DNA from: Pseudomonadales bacterium
GTDB taxonomy: Bacteria; Pseudomonadota; Gammaproteobacteria; Pseudomonadales; Ketobacteraceae
Length of the DNA: 46,567 nucleotides
Assembly: GCA_002701845.1 (NCBI GenBank)
Contig: NZXG01000051.1
Coordinates: 1-46,567, forward strand
Direction of reading: 5' to 3'
Shown: positions 1 to 7,427 of the stretch, piece by piece
Numbering within the stretch: position 1 is the stretch's first letter
Layout of the letters: every line of letters starts with the position of its first letter
Translations under genes and position numbers: made by a program
The notes under the pieces: model-generated
What the model saw: only the letters and a program-made list of their open reading frames with translations
Told to the model about the DNA's origin: nothing
The model's database searches: none

Positions 1-15
1 GTCCTCAAGAGCTGA

Positions 16-91
16 TCCACAGTAGCTCAGTTGGTAGAGCAAGCGGCTGTTAACCGCTGGGTCGCAGGTTCGAGCCCTGCCTGTGGAGCCA
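16..91 (+). tRNA. tRNA-Asn (GTT anticodon)
   Basis: A complete 76-base cloverleaf. The acceptor arms TCCACAG (16-22) and CTGTGGA (81-87) pair perfectly, followed by discriminator G88 and an encoded CCA at 89-91. The anticodon loop CTGTTAA places GTT at 49-51, reading asparagine codons AAC/AAU. The T arm contains the canonical GGTTCGAGCC. An intrinsic terminator follows within ten bases, so this is the last gene of its transcript. tRNA 3' ends often serve as integration sites, but no second copy of the tRNA end was noticed in the window. Confidence 0.97.
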
Positions 92-96
92 ATTAC

Positions 97-125
97 AAAA
101 GGAAGCCAAACGGCTTCCTTTTTTT
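97..125 (+). terminator. Intrinsic terminator of tRNA-Asn
   Basis: The stem GGAAGCC (101-107) pairs with GGCTTCC (112-118) around an AAAC loop. It is extended by A-T pairs and followed by a run of T to position 125. It lies six bases after the tRNA CCA end, on the same strand. Confidence 0.93.
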
Positions 126-162
126 ATGCCTGTTTGTTTTATGCCGGTTCGAAAACTGCGAC

Positions 163-1263
163 TCAGGCTTGCGGCTGACGCCGCTGGGAACACGGCGCTT
201 CATCCGGCAGAAAGTAGCGCCACCAGGGGCGCTGCCGCAGATACCAGTCCACCACAACCCCAAGCTCTGCCAGACTTCCGGCTTCCGGAGCGAAACCCAG
301 CTCCCGCACCGCCCGCCCGGTATCCAGCCCGTATCGGCGATCGTGGCCCGGCCGATCCGTTACATGCCGCAGCAGACTGGCGGCCGGTTCACCCCGGGCC
401 ATGGGGCTGAGAGGGTATTCGGCGGCCAGCTGCGGCTGCGCCTGGAAACGCTGATCCAATAGCCCGCATAACTGTTGCAGCAGTTCGAGGTTGCTTAATT
501 CCAGCCCACCCCCCAGGTGGTAGCTGCCGCCGGCCCTGCCCCGCCGCAGCACCGCCTCGATCCCCAGGCAGTGGGTGGCCACCGGCAACCAGCAACGACG
601 CTGAAGGCCATCACCGTAAACCGGCACAGTGGCACCCTGCAGCACTCGGGTGATGGTCAGGGGAATGAGTTTCTCCGGATGCTGGAACGGACCGTAATTA
701 TTGCCACTGTGACTCACCGATACCGGCAGGCCGTAGGTGCGGCCATAGGCATACACCAGATGATCGGCAGCGGCCTTGGAGGCGGCGTAGGGGGAACTGG
801 GATGGTACGGATCGGATTCCCGGAACGGCGGCTGCCCCACTGCCAGCTCACCATAGACCTCGTCGGTGGAGATCTGATGAAAGCGACAGGAACGACGCGG
901 TGATTGTTGCAGCCAGACCCGACGTGACGCCTCCAGCAATGCCTGGGTGCCCAGCACATTGGTGACCACAACCGTGGCGGGCCCGGCGATGGAACGGTCG
1001 ACGTGGGATTCCGCGGCAAAGTTAACAATGGTGTCGATGCGGTGGCGCCGCAGCAATGCGCTTACCCGTTCCTGATCTGCAATATCGCCCACTTCGGCGG
1101 TGACGTCAGGCAGAGCCTGCAATTGCTCCAGGGTGGCCGGGTTGGCGGCATAGGTGAGCCGGTCCAGCACCAGAATCCGCTGCCCGGGAAAACGGGCCTG
1201 CCAGTGCCGCACAAAGTTGGATCCAATGAAACCGGCGCCACCGGTTACCAGCAGTGCAGTCAT
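163..1263 (-). CDS. rfbB: dTDP-glucose 4,6-dehydratase-like protein
   Basis: Extended short-chain dehydrogenase of the RmlB/RfbB family, 366 residues (usual about 350). RmlB converts dTDP-glucose to dTDP-4-keto-6-deoxyglucose in the cytoplasm, for rhamnose and other deoxysugars of surface polysaccharides. Visible are the NAD-binding GGAGFIG at residues 8-14, HVDRSI, the catalytic-loop STDEVYGE, the YAASK (YxxxK) motif and the late DRPGHDRRY signature. Two usually rigid stretches differ: SHSGNNYGPFQ where TNCSNNYGPYQ is typical, and RRCWLPVATH where VRDWLYVEDH is typical. An in-frame GTGAGG ribosome-binding site precedes the ATG. No rfbA, rfbC or rfbD is nearby, so it is an orphan here. Substrate preference could be changed, and another NDP-sugar dehydratase is possible. 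Confidence 0.85.
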   Translation of the reverse strand: MTALLVTGGAGFIGSNFVRHWQARFPGQRILVLDRLTYAANPATLEQLQALPDVTAEVGDIADQERVSALLRRHRIDTIVNFAAESHVDRSIAGPATVVVTNVLGTQALLEASRRVWLQQSPRRSCRFHQISTDEVYGELAVGQPPFRESDPYHPSSPYAASKAAADHLVYAYGRTYGLPVSVSHSGNNYGPFQHPEKLIPLTITRVLQGATVPVYGDGLQRRCWLPVATHCLGIEAVLRRGRAGGSYHLGGGLELSNLELLQQLCGLLDQRFQAQPQLAAEYPLSPMARGEPAASLLRHVTDRPGHDRRYGLDTGRAVRELGFAPEAGSLAELGVVVDWYLRQRPWWRYFLPDEAPCSQRRQPQA

Positions 1264-1271
1264 GGTTGCCT

Positions 1272-1299
1272 CACTTAAGTGTCCGGCATCATTTGCCGG
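1272..1299. promoter_or_regulatory. Palindrome and hairpin between rfbB and thioesterase gene
   Basis: The divergent intergenic region (1264-1375) holds a perfect palindrome CACTTAAGTG (1272-1281). Next to it is a 6-bp hairpin, CCGGCA (1283-1288) and TGCCGG (1294-1299), with a 5-base loop. Both fall in the rfbB leader just upstream of its ribosome-binding site. They may be an operator or an RNA leader structure; no bound factor is recognisable. Confidence 0.3.
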
Positions 1300-1375
1300 C
1301 GCAGTTTACTTTCCCCGGGGCCCGGTTACAGTAGGACAGTGGCAGGCGCCCTCAGCAATATATCAGGATATCAGC

Positions 1376-1873
1376 ATGACCCACACCGACAGTCCCAAAC
1401 CCGTATCGGCATCGGCCGTTCACAATCACGTTTACAAGGTTTTTCCCAACGACCTTAACGCCCATTACACCGTATTCGGCGGCCTGGTGATGTCGTTATG
1501 TGACCGGGTGGCGCTGGTGGTGTCGGAGCGCCACAGCGGTAAGGTGTGCGTAACGGCGTCGGTGGATTCGTTTCATTTCAAAGCACCGGCGAAAGACGGC
1601 GACACGCTGCTGATCAGCGCTGCCGTCAACCGCACCTGGTCCAGCTCCATGGAGATCGGGGTGCGGGTGGAGGCGGAGAATTCGTTTTCCGGAGAGGTGA
1701 AACACATCGTCTCAGCGTACTTTACCTTTGTGGCCCTGGGGCCGGACAACAAACCCTGTAATGTACCGGAGATCGACCCACAAACGGATGCGGAGCTCCG
1801 CCGCTATCAGGGGGCCCAGGTACGCCGGGATGCCCGTTTGAAAACCCGGGAGAATCTCAACTCCATGCGCTGA
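1376..1873 (+). CDS. Hotdog-fold acyl-CoA thioesterase
   Basis: A 165-residue protein of the YciA/BACH-like acyl-CoA thioesterase family, which hydrolyses acyl-CoA to free fatty acid and CoA in the cytoplasm. The hotdog signature is clear: NAHYTVFGG with the helix LVMSLCDRVALVVS, then VTASVDSFHFKAPAKDGD. The conserved Asp in SLCD is the likely catalytic or water-activating residue. The same frame is open back to 1154, but the ATG at 1376 gives the family length and drops an upstream stretch with no homology-like character. The ribosome-binding site is weak (AGGATATC). It is divergent from rfbB and convergent with the mlaC-like gene. The acyl chain-length preference cannot be read from sequence. 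Confidence 0.85.
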   Translation: MTHTDSPKPVSASAVHNHVYKVFPNDLNAHYTVFGGLVMSLCDRVALVVSERHSGKVCVTASVDSFHFKAPAKDGDTLLISAAVNRTWSSSMEIGVRVEAENSFSGEVKHIVSAYFTFVALGPDNKPCNVPEIDPQTDAELRRYQGAQVRRDARLKTRENLNSMR

Positions 1874-1891
1874 AGGCGGGCCTTCCGGATA

Positions 1892-2548
1892 TCAGGGATT
1901 AGCGGTTTCCTGCCGCTGACTGGCACTGCCGTTTTCCAGCTGGGCAATCATGTGCTCAATGCCGTTCTGTTTGAAATCCTGGGCACTGGCGGTTTTGAAG
2001 CTCTGCAGCACGCTGACGCCTTCCACCACTACGTCGTACACCTGCCAGTTGCCGGTCTCCCGGTCCACATACAACTTGTAACTGATGTTGTGCTGTTCAC
2101 CGGTGGATTTGTCGGTAACCACACTGCTGACCGCCGCGCGATCGCCGCGGTCGTTGGTGCGGGAACCGGTGACGTTGAGATCGTACTGACGGGTGGGATC
2201 GTACTGGGACACCATGGACACCGACACCCGCTCACGGAAGGCATCGGTATAACGGCGCCGCTGATCCGGAGTGATCTTGCGCCAGTTTTTGCCCAGAATC
2301 TGCTTGGCCATGGTTTCGAAACTGACATAGGGCGCCAGCATCTCATTGCCGATAGTAATAAGGTAGGTTTTATCCGCGGCAATTTTGTCCTGTTCCGCGT
2401 TCAGCCGCTCATTGATCTTTTCGAACAGGGTGTTGATCAGCTTGCCGGGGTCCTCGTTCTGGGCGCTGGCCCAGGGGGATATCAGCAAGCAGACCCCGAA
2501 GATCAGGGCGGTTAGGATTCCGAAACGGGATTGACGCCATGCAGCCAC
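1892..2548 (-). CDS. mlaC: MlaC/Ttg2D-family periplasmic phospholipid-binding protein
   Basis: A 218-residue secreted protein of the MlaC (Tgt2/Ttg2D, toluene-tolerance auxiliary) family. MlaC carries phospholipids through the periplasm between the outer-membrane MlaA complex and the inner-membrane MlaFEDB transporter. The N-terminus is a signal peptide (hydrophobic ILTALIFGVCLLISPWASA), and the body carries the family pattern MLAPYVSFETMAKQILGKNW. The start is a GTG preceded by a strong AGGAGG with a 5-base gap. No mlaF, mlaE, mlaD or mlaB lies beside it, so it is a stand-alone copy. It may serve a transporter encoded elsewhere or be a paralogue with another lipid ligand. Confidence 0.82.
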   Translation of the reverse strand: MAAWRQSRFGILTALIFGVCLLISPWASAQNEDPGKLINTLFEKINERLNAEQDKIAADKTYLITIGNEMLAPYVSFETMAKQILGKNWRKITPDQRRRYTDAFRERVSVSMVSQYDPTRQYDLNVTGSRTNDRGDRAAVSSVVTDKSTGEQHNISYKLYVDRETGNWQVYDVVVEGVSVLQSFKTASAQDFKQNGIEHMIAQLENGSASQRQETANP

Positions 2549-2619
2549 ACCATCCTCCTGGTTATACTTTGGGTCCGGCGCAGTATAGAAAGCCCGTCTG
2601 GCTAAGAAAAGGAATTATT

Positions 2620-2901
2620 TCACCGGACCTCTATTCGACCCCGGTTTTTTTTGATGGTTCCTTCACCAATACCCTTGACCCGGGTCAGGTCCTCCACAGT
2701 CTGAAACGGGCCGTGCTGACGCCGATCCTGAACAATGGCGGCGGCCCGTTTCGGTCCCACACCCGCCAGGGCCCGGTCCAGGGTGGTGGCATCGGCGGCA
2801 TTAATATCGATGGGCAGCAGAATGATGAAATTCTCATCCCGCCCCTGGACCGGCCCCGCCAGGGCCAGCCAGCACAGCAGCATGAGCAGGCAGCGGACCA
2901 T
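2620..2901 (-). CDS. Secreted ComEA-like helix-hairpin-helix protein
   Basis: A small exported protein (93 residues) with an N-terminal signal peptide (VRCLLMLLCWLALAGPVQG) followed by a ComEA-type helix-hairpin-helix pair. The first element is INAADATTLDRALAGVGPKR and the second is GPFQTVEDLTRVKGIGEG. ComEA domains bind double-stranded DNA in the periplasm during natural uptake, although many short relatives have no proven role. The ATG at 2901 is chosen over an upstream one at 2931 because AGGGAG lies seven bases before it. It is downstream of pyrF on the same strand. No other competence gene is in the window. Confidence 0.8.
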   Translation of the reverse strand: MVRCLLMLLCWLALAGPVQGRDENFIILLPIDINAADATTLDRALAGVGPKRAAAIVQDRRQHGPFQTVEDLTRVKGIGEGTIKKNRGRIEVR

Positions 2902-2959
2902 GGGTAATCTCCCTGTGGCTGACAGTGTCACACACAGTAAAGACCGCCAGGGGGCAAAT

Positions 2960-3661
2960 TTATTGCTGTTTCAAGCTGTCCAGCACTGCCTGCAGGGCGG
3001 CGCCCGGATCCGCCGCCTGGGCGATGGGGCGGCCGATCACCAGGTAATCCACGCCCGCGTCCCGGGCTTGGGCCGGTGTCATCACCCGCCGCTGATCACC
3101 AGCCTGGGCACCTTCCGGCCTGATGCCCGGAGTGACCAGCTGAAACCCGTTGCCAAGCGCCTGCCTCAGGGGTGTGGCCTCGCGCGCGGAACACACCACC
3201 CCCTGCAGACCGCAGTCGCGGGCCAGGGCCGCCAACCGCTGCACCTGCTCCAGGGGCTCCAGATCCAGCCCCACCTCTGCCAGATCCTCCCGCTCCATGC
3301 TGGTCAACACGGTCACTGCGATCAGCCGGGTGTTGCTGCCGGCCTGGATCACCGCCTCCCGCGCCGCCTCCATCATGCGCCGGCCGCCGCTGGCGTGGAC
3401 ATTAAGCATCCAGACCCCCAGGTCCGCCGCCGCCGCACAGGCCTTGGCCACGGTATTGGGAATATCGTGGAATTTAAGATCCAGGAACACCTCAAAACCC
3501 CGTTGCTGCAGCGACGTCACCATGGCAGGGCCTTCCCGGGTGAACAGTTCCTTGCCCACCTTAAGCCGGCAATGGGCGGGGTCCAGCCGGTCCGCCAGTG
3601 CCAGGGCCTGATCCTGGTGGGGGAAATCCAACGCCACAATCACGGGGGATTGACATGTCAT
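2960..3661 (-). CDS. pyrF: Orotidine 5'-phosphate decarboxylase
   Basis: Catalyses the last step of de novo UMP synthesis, decarboxylating OMP in the cytoplasm. At 233 residues it has the usual family I length. The strand-1 motif VALDFPHQ, the KVGKELFT loop and the catalytic [10 protein letters not shown] are present (the Lys and Asp residues of the K-D-K-D network), as are VTPGIRP and the phosphate-binding VIGRPIAQA near the end. The frame stays open upstream to 3796, but the ATG at 3661 has an AGGAG seven bases before it and matches the family start. It follows lapB with a 32-base gap, the same lapA-lapB-pyrF order as in Escherichia coli. Confidence 0.97.
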   Translation of the reverse strand: MTCQSPVIVALDFPHQDQALALADRLDPAHCRLKVGKELFTREGPAMVTSLQQRGFEVFLDLKFHDIPNTVAKACAAAADLGVWMLNVHASGGRRMMEAAREAVIQAGSNTRLIAVTVLTSMEREDLAEVGLDLEPLEQVQRLAALARDCGLQGVVCSAREATPLRQALGNGFQLVTPGIRPEGAQAGDQRRVMTPAQARDAGVDYLVIGRPIAQAADPGAALQAVLDSLKQQ

Positions 3662-3693
3662 GGGAAGACTCCTGGATAACATTCTGCCGGCAC

Positions 3694-4866
3694 TTACTCG
3701 CCTTCCAGCCCCTGAATGGGCCGCACCGAGCCCCAGGTTTTGCAGCTGGGACAGCGCCAGTGCAGTGACTTGCCGTCGAAACCGCACTCGGCACACCGGT
3801 AGATGGGTTTGTCTTTAATCAAGCGTTCGGTAAAGGCCTTGAGAATGGCCAGGTTTTCCTTTTCATCACCATCGGCCCGGGCCATCTGCAAACTGATGAG
3901 TTTGTCCAATCCCTTCACCGAGGGTCGCTTTTTCAGATATTCCGACAGCACGTAGGCCCCCGCCGCCTCCCCTTCCAGTGAGGTAACAATTTCAGAGAGC
4001 ACAATAACGATGGAAATGGCGGGGGATTTCTCCAGGCATTCAAACAGATAGCGGGACAATTCGTTCATCTGGTCCAGCCGCTGATAGTTCTCTCGCAGCA
4101 GGGACAGAGTATCGGGGACAAAGGCCGGATCCTGCTCCAGCACCCGCCGCAACGCCTTCACCGCGTCCCGGGGATTACCGGATTCGGTCTCCAGCTCCGC
4201 CAGCACCATATTGGCCCGGACACAGGAGCGATCCACCTGCAGGGCCTTTTTCAACTCGCGCCGGGCCTGTACATAATCACCCATTTTCATATGCTGTTGC
4301 GCCAGTTCGCAATGATAGTGGGCCAGCCCCACCTGGACCGGTTTGCCCTTGGCCGCCAGTTGCTCCGCCACGCCCACCGCCTGGGCCCATTCCCGTTCCT
4401 GCTCGTAGATGGTCATCAGGTATTCCAGGGCCTTGGTCTGGTTGTGACCGGCCTCGTCGGCGATTTCCTTCAGCAGGCGTTCGGAGCGGTCCAGCACGCC
4501 GGCCTTAAGATAATCCCGGGCCAGTTCCAGTTTGACCGCGGCATGTTGGGCCTTGGCGAGATCGGAGCGGGCCAGCAGATCCTGATGAATACGGATAGAG
4601 CGGTCCACCTCCCCCCGCCGACGGTACAGACTGCCCATCACAATATGGGTTTCAAAAGTATCGCCGTTGACATCCAGGGTTTTCAGCAGCAGGTCCATGG
4701 CTTCATCCTGCTGTTCGTTGAGCAGCAGATTGAGGCCATCGAAATACTCTTTGCCCACCCCGCCGGCGGGTTCCGGCGTGATGCTGCGCCGGCGTTCTGT
4801 CTTGCCCAGCAGCCAGCCTATAACAATGGCGACAAAGAGCAGAATGCCGACAAACAAATCCACCAT
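3694..4866 (-). CDS. lapB: Lipopolysaccharide assembly protein B (LapB/YciM)
   Basis: A 390-residue inner-membrane protein. LapB coordinates LPS synthesis with the FtsH-driven turnover of LpxC. The N-terminal anchor is visible ([17 protein letters not shown]), then tandem TPR repeats (roughly residues 30-340, for example the helix pairs around residues 70-130). A C-terminal rubredoxin-type metal knuckle has the paired motifs CAECG and CPSC, about residues 355-375. The length matches E. coli YciM (389). The start follows the lapA stop by one base, so the two are translationally coupled. The intact four-Cys knuckle argues for a functional protein. Confidence 0.95.
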   Translation of the reverse strand: MVDLFVGILLFVAIVIGWLLGKTERRRSITPEPAGGVGKEYFDGLNLLLNEQQDEAMDLLLKTLDVNGDTFETHIVMGSLYRRRGEVDRSIRIHQDLLARSDLAKAQHAAVKLELARDYLKAGVLDRSERLLKEIADEAGHNQTKALEYLMTIYEQEREWAQAVGVAEQLAAKGKPVQVGLAHYHCELAQQHMKMGDYVQARRELKKALQVDRSCVRANMVLAELETESGNPRDAVKALRRVLEQDPAFVPDTLSLLRENYQRLDQMNELSRYLFECLEKSPAISIVIVLSEIVTSLEGEAAGAYVLSEYLKKRPSVKGLDKLISLQMARADGDEKENLAILKAFTERLIKDKPIYRCAECGFDGKSLHWRCPSCKTWGSVRPIQGLEGE

Positions 4867-4867
4867 A

Positions 4868-5179
4868 TCAGGTGGGTTCCTTCAGGTTTCGCTCACGCAT
4901 TTTTTCCAGTTCTTTGGCCAGTTTCTTCGCCTGCCGTCTGGCCGCCTTCAACTCAATACCCAACACCAGGCAAATCAATACACACAAGCCGATACCCACC
5001 AACACGCCACCAAAAAAGAATGCCATGCCAAACCGGGCCACACTCATTTCGATGGGCTCGGCAAAGTAAATCAGATCCACCTGGATGTCATGATCATTCT
5101 GAATCTGATACATACCCAGAACCAGCGACACCAGAAGTATCACCGCCAGCAGCAAAAATATCTTGATTATGTTTCCCAT
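4868..5179 (-). CDS. lapA: Lipopolysaccharide assembly protein A (LapA, DUF1049)
   Basis: A 103-residue inner-membrane protein of the LapA/YciS family, partner of LapB in LPS assembly control. Two transmembrane helices are visible, IIKIFLLLAVILLVSLVLG near the N-terminus and a second beginning MAFFFGGVLVGIGLCVLICL. Between them is a short periplasmic loop, and a basic coiled-coil tail (ELKAARRQAKKLAKELEK) faces the cytoplasm. It is immediately upstream of lapB. An intrinsic terminator lies only 45 bases upstream, so it either has its own promoter in that small gap or depends on read-through from ihfB. Confidence 0.92.
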   Translation of the reverse strand: MGNIIKIFLLLAVILLVSLVLGMYQIQNDHDIQVDLIYFAEPIEMSVARFGMAFFFGGVLVGIGLCVLICLVLGIELKAARRQAKKLAKELEKMRERNLKEPT

Positions 5180-5224
5180 AAACCGCCCTAAGGTATTGGC
5201 AAGTCACGCACCGCTGGCACGCAT

Positions 5225-5256
5225 AAAAAACGGCATGCGGTAATCATGCCGTTTTT
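5225..5256 (-). terminator. Intrinsic terminator of ihfB
   Basis: CGGCATG (5231-5237) pairs with CATGCCG (5245-5251) around a 7-base loop. An A run (5225-5230) lies on one side and a T run (5252-5256) on the other, so it can work on both strands. Its position after ihfB and before lapA makes the minus-strand role the natural one. Confidence 0.85.
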
Positions 5257-5281
5257 ATCTGGGAATTCAAGCGAATAGCGA

Positions 5282-5587
5282 TCAGGCTGAGGAGGTTTCC
5301 GCGGTCTCGGGGTTATTGACCCGGTCCCGCAGTTCTTTACCGGGTTTGAAATGGGGAACGTATTTACCGCTCAGATCCACCGATTCACCGGTTTTCGGGT
5401 TGCGCCCCAGGCGCGGTGCGCGATAGTGCAGGGAAAAGCTGCCAAAACCCCGGATTTCAATGCGTCCCCCGGTGGCCAGTGCCTGAGACATTTCTTCCAG
5501 CATGGTTTTCACCGCCAGTTCCACGTCTTTCTGCGACAATTGTGATTGCCGCTGCGCCACCCGCTCGATCAGCTCTGACTTGGTCAA
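5282..5587 (-). CDS. ihfB: Integration host factor subunit beta
   Basis: DNA-bending protein of the HU/IHF family, forming a heterodimer with IhfA that folds DNA at promoters, origins and recombination sites. The 101 residues cover the whole family: TKSELIERV at the start, [14 protein letters not shown], the DNA-inserting arm [17 protein letters not shown] and [12 protein letters not shown]. Alignment with the family start (MTKSEL) points to the TTG at 5587 with AAGGA eight bases before it. A GTG at 5590 and an ATG at 5629, also with a GGGAGG upstream, are alternatives that would add one or fourteen residues. In many relatives ihfB directly follows rpsA. Here rpsA is about 26 kb away on the same strand. 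Confidence 0.93.
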   Translation of the reverse strand: MTKSELIERVAQRQSQLSQKDVELAVKTMLEEMSQALATGGRIEIRGFGSFSLHYRAPRLGRNPKTGESVDLSGKYVPHFKPGKELRDRVNNPETAETSSA

Positions 5588-5954
5588 CACGGAATTCCTT
5601 GAATTATCGTTTGCCCCGTTGTCTTCCATTTTCCCAGTACCTCCCGGCATACTTGTTTCCCTGAAGCGTTTCATTACGCATTGAGTTTTCCGCAACCATC
5701 CACAGACAGCAGGGCAATTTATCTTAACCCGTTGAGAAAACTGTATTTATTAATTTAACTTATGATTTAAATATAGCAAACTCTGCCGCTTTGCAAGCTC
5801 ATTATTTAACCAATTTTGCAGTGACCAATCAGTCACAGCAGAATTTGGGCCGGCTGGCGGCAAATCCGGGTCTATTTCACTAAAAAACTGTTTTTTCAGC
5901 TTTTTTTAATTTCTGCTTTAATTCAATAAGGCATTTCTTCCGGGACACCGCGAC
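5588..5954. other. Divergent gene-free region between ihfB and rhomboid gene
   Basis: An AT-rich intergenic stretch with no convincing gene. It holds the candidate ihfB promoter (separate entry) and a dyad GTGAC(6)GTCAC at 5821-5836. A perfect A6-CTG-T6 palindrome at 5882-5896 is likely to bend DNA. A possible plus-strand extended -10, TGC followed by TTTAAT (5914-5922), would start rhomboid transcription about 25 bases before its ATG. The 5629 and 5695 in-frame codons upstream of ihfB also fall here. Curvature and AT content would suit IHF autoregulation, but no exact IHF consensus was found by eye. Confidence 0.6.
5768..5796 (-). promoter_or_regulatory. Candidate sigma-70 promoter of ihfB
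   Basis: On the minus strand TTGCAA (5791-5796) is followed after 17 bases by TATTTA (5768-5773), inside the AT-rich region. Transcription would start near 5761, giving a leader of about 170 bases before the TTG start. Both hexamers match consensus at four of six positions, so this is only suggestive. Confidence 0.4.
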
Positions 5955-7400
5955 ATGTTTATTATTCCCGCGGAGCGGGGCATTGACTGGCGGCGGGCGC
6001 CAGTGGTCACCGCCGCCATTATTGTGCTTTGCAGCCTGGTGTATTTCGGCTGGCAGTGGGACGATGACCAGCGTCTGCAGCGGGCCGCTGAATTTTACAT
6101 GGATGCCGGCCTGCCGGAACTGGAATACCCCAATTACCTCAGCTACCTGCATCAGCACGGGCGCGGGGAGCAGGCCGCCCAAATCGAGGAACTCTGGGAA
6201 GCGGACCACCGGTACTTGGTGGTGTTGTCCATTTTGCAGGATCTGCAGTTTGCCGCCGAGATGGCGCGCACCGACAGCCGCTTCTGGGGGGAGGACATTT
6301 ACCACCAGTGGCGCGCAGCCCGGGATCAGGTTAATGCCATGGTGGCGGAGCTGAGCGCCGTGAAACTGGGGCTGACGCCGGCGCAAAGCCGCCCCATCAC
6401 CTATCTCAGCTACCAGTTTCTGCACGGTGACAGCCTGCACCTGATCGGCAATATGGTCATGCTGGCCCTCACTGGAGTGGCGGTGGAAGCCGCCATCGGC
6501 TCCACCTATTTTCTACTCAGTTATCTGTTCTGTGGGCTCTGTGCCGGTCTGGTCTTCAGCCTGTTCAACTGGCAGGGCTATCTGCCGCTGGTGGGTGCCT
6601 CCGGCGCCATCTCCGGCGTTATGGGGATGTACGCCGCGTTATACGGCCTGCGCCGGATTCGTTTCTTCTACAGTCTGGTGTTCTATTTCGGGTACTTCAC
6701 CGCGCCGGCCCTGGTGATGCTGCCGGTGTGGCTGCTGTGGGAAGTGATCAACGCGGTCTGGGGCGGTAACGACGGCATCGCCTACAGCGCCCATGCCGGC
6801 GGGCTGTTGGCGGGGGGCCTGGGGATGCTGGTGGGACGGCGTTACCTGGTGCAAGTGGAAGAGGATTACCTGGATCAGGCACCCGATGAAGAGGAAGAAT
6901 ACCGCCGCACTCTGGACGACTTTCTGAAACAGCTGGCGGCGTTCCAGTTTGACGCGGCGGAACGCAAACTGCAGCAACTGGAAGCCCGCTATCCCGACCA
7001 CAATCAGGTGCTGGAGCAACGTTATCTGCTGCTGAAACTGCGGCCGGCCGCCCCGCAGTTTCACGCTTACGCCCACCAGCTGCTGGCGCGCCCGGTGTCC
7101 GAACCCGCCGCCATGCACATGCTGCTGGATGTGTACAGCGATTACCAACGGTTCAACCGGGATCACCCGCTGCCGGCTGCAACCCTGCTCAAACTGATGC
7201 TGAACTTTTGCCAGATCGCCGCCTGGGACACGGTGCAGGGCATGGTCAAGGAAGCCCAGCAGCGGCGACTGCGGGATCCCATGCTGGTAAAGGTGCTGCG
7301 GCTGTTGTCCAGAGGTATGTCGGATCAGGGGGAACGGGCCCTGGGCCGGCAGTTCGGTGATATGGCGGACAACCTGGAGCAGTCACTGCAGACAACCTGA
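5955..7400 (+). CDS. Rhomboid-family intramembrane serine protease with C-terminal helical domain
   Basis: A 481-residue membrane protein, about twice the size of a minimal bacterial rhomboid. The catalytic dyad is present: Ser216 in GASGAISG and His280 in SAHAGGLLAGG, plus Asn166 in HLIGNM on helix 2. A first membrane segment (residues 17-33) is followed by an unusual soluble insertion of about 110 residues before the HxxxN helix. After about residue 295 comes an acidic cytoplasmic linker (DEEEEYRRTLDDF) and a roughly 170-residue helical domain resembling TPR-like repeats (AAERKLQQLEARYPDHNQV). It probably cleaves transmembrane substrates in the inner membrane; the substrate is unknown. It is convergent with tesA. 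Confidence 0.88.
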   Translation: MFIIPAERGIDWRRAPVVTAAIIVLCSLVYFGWQWDDDQRLQRAAEFYMDAGLPELEYPNYLSYLHQHGRGEQAAQIEELWEADHRYLVVLSILQDLQFAAEMARTDSRFWGEDIYHQWRAARDQVNAMVAELSAVKLGLTPAQSRPITYLSYQFLHGDSLHLIGNMVMLALTGVAVEAAIGSTYFLLSYLFCGLCAGLVFSLFNWQGYLPLVGASGAISGVMGMYAALYGLRRIRFFYSLVFYFGYFTAPALVMLPVWLLWEVINAVWGGNDGIAYSAHAGGLLAGGLGMLVGRRYLVQVEEDYLDQAPDEEEEYRRTLDDFLKQLAAFQFDAAERKLQQLEARYPDHNQVLEQRYLLLKLRPAAPQFHAYAHQLLARPVSEPAAMHMLLDVYSDYQRFNRDHPLPAATLLKLMLNFCQIAAWDTVQGMVKEAQQRRLRDPMLVKVLRLLSRGMSDQGERALGRQFGDMADNLEQSLQTT

Positions 7401-7427
7401 TCAGGCACCGGGCCAGGGGCCGTTGTT

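Noticed and set aside
16-162. tRNA-Asn as the edge of an integrated island
   Set aside because: No integrase gene and no second copy of the tRNA 3' end were seen, and the neighbouring genes show no phage or plasmid character.
5880-5910. Terminator in the ihfB-rhomboid gap
   Set aside because: The A/T-only palindrome has no GC-rich stem and lies between divergent genes, so it is more likely a bend or promoter-upstream element.
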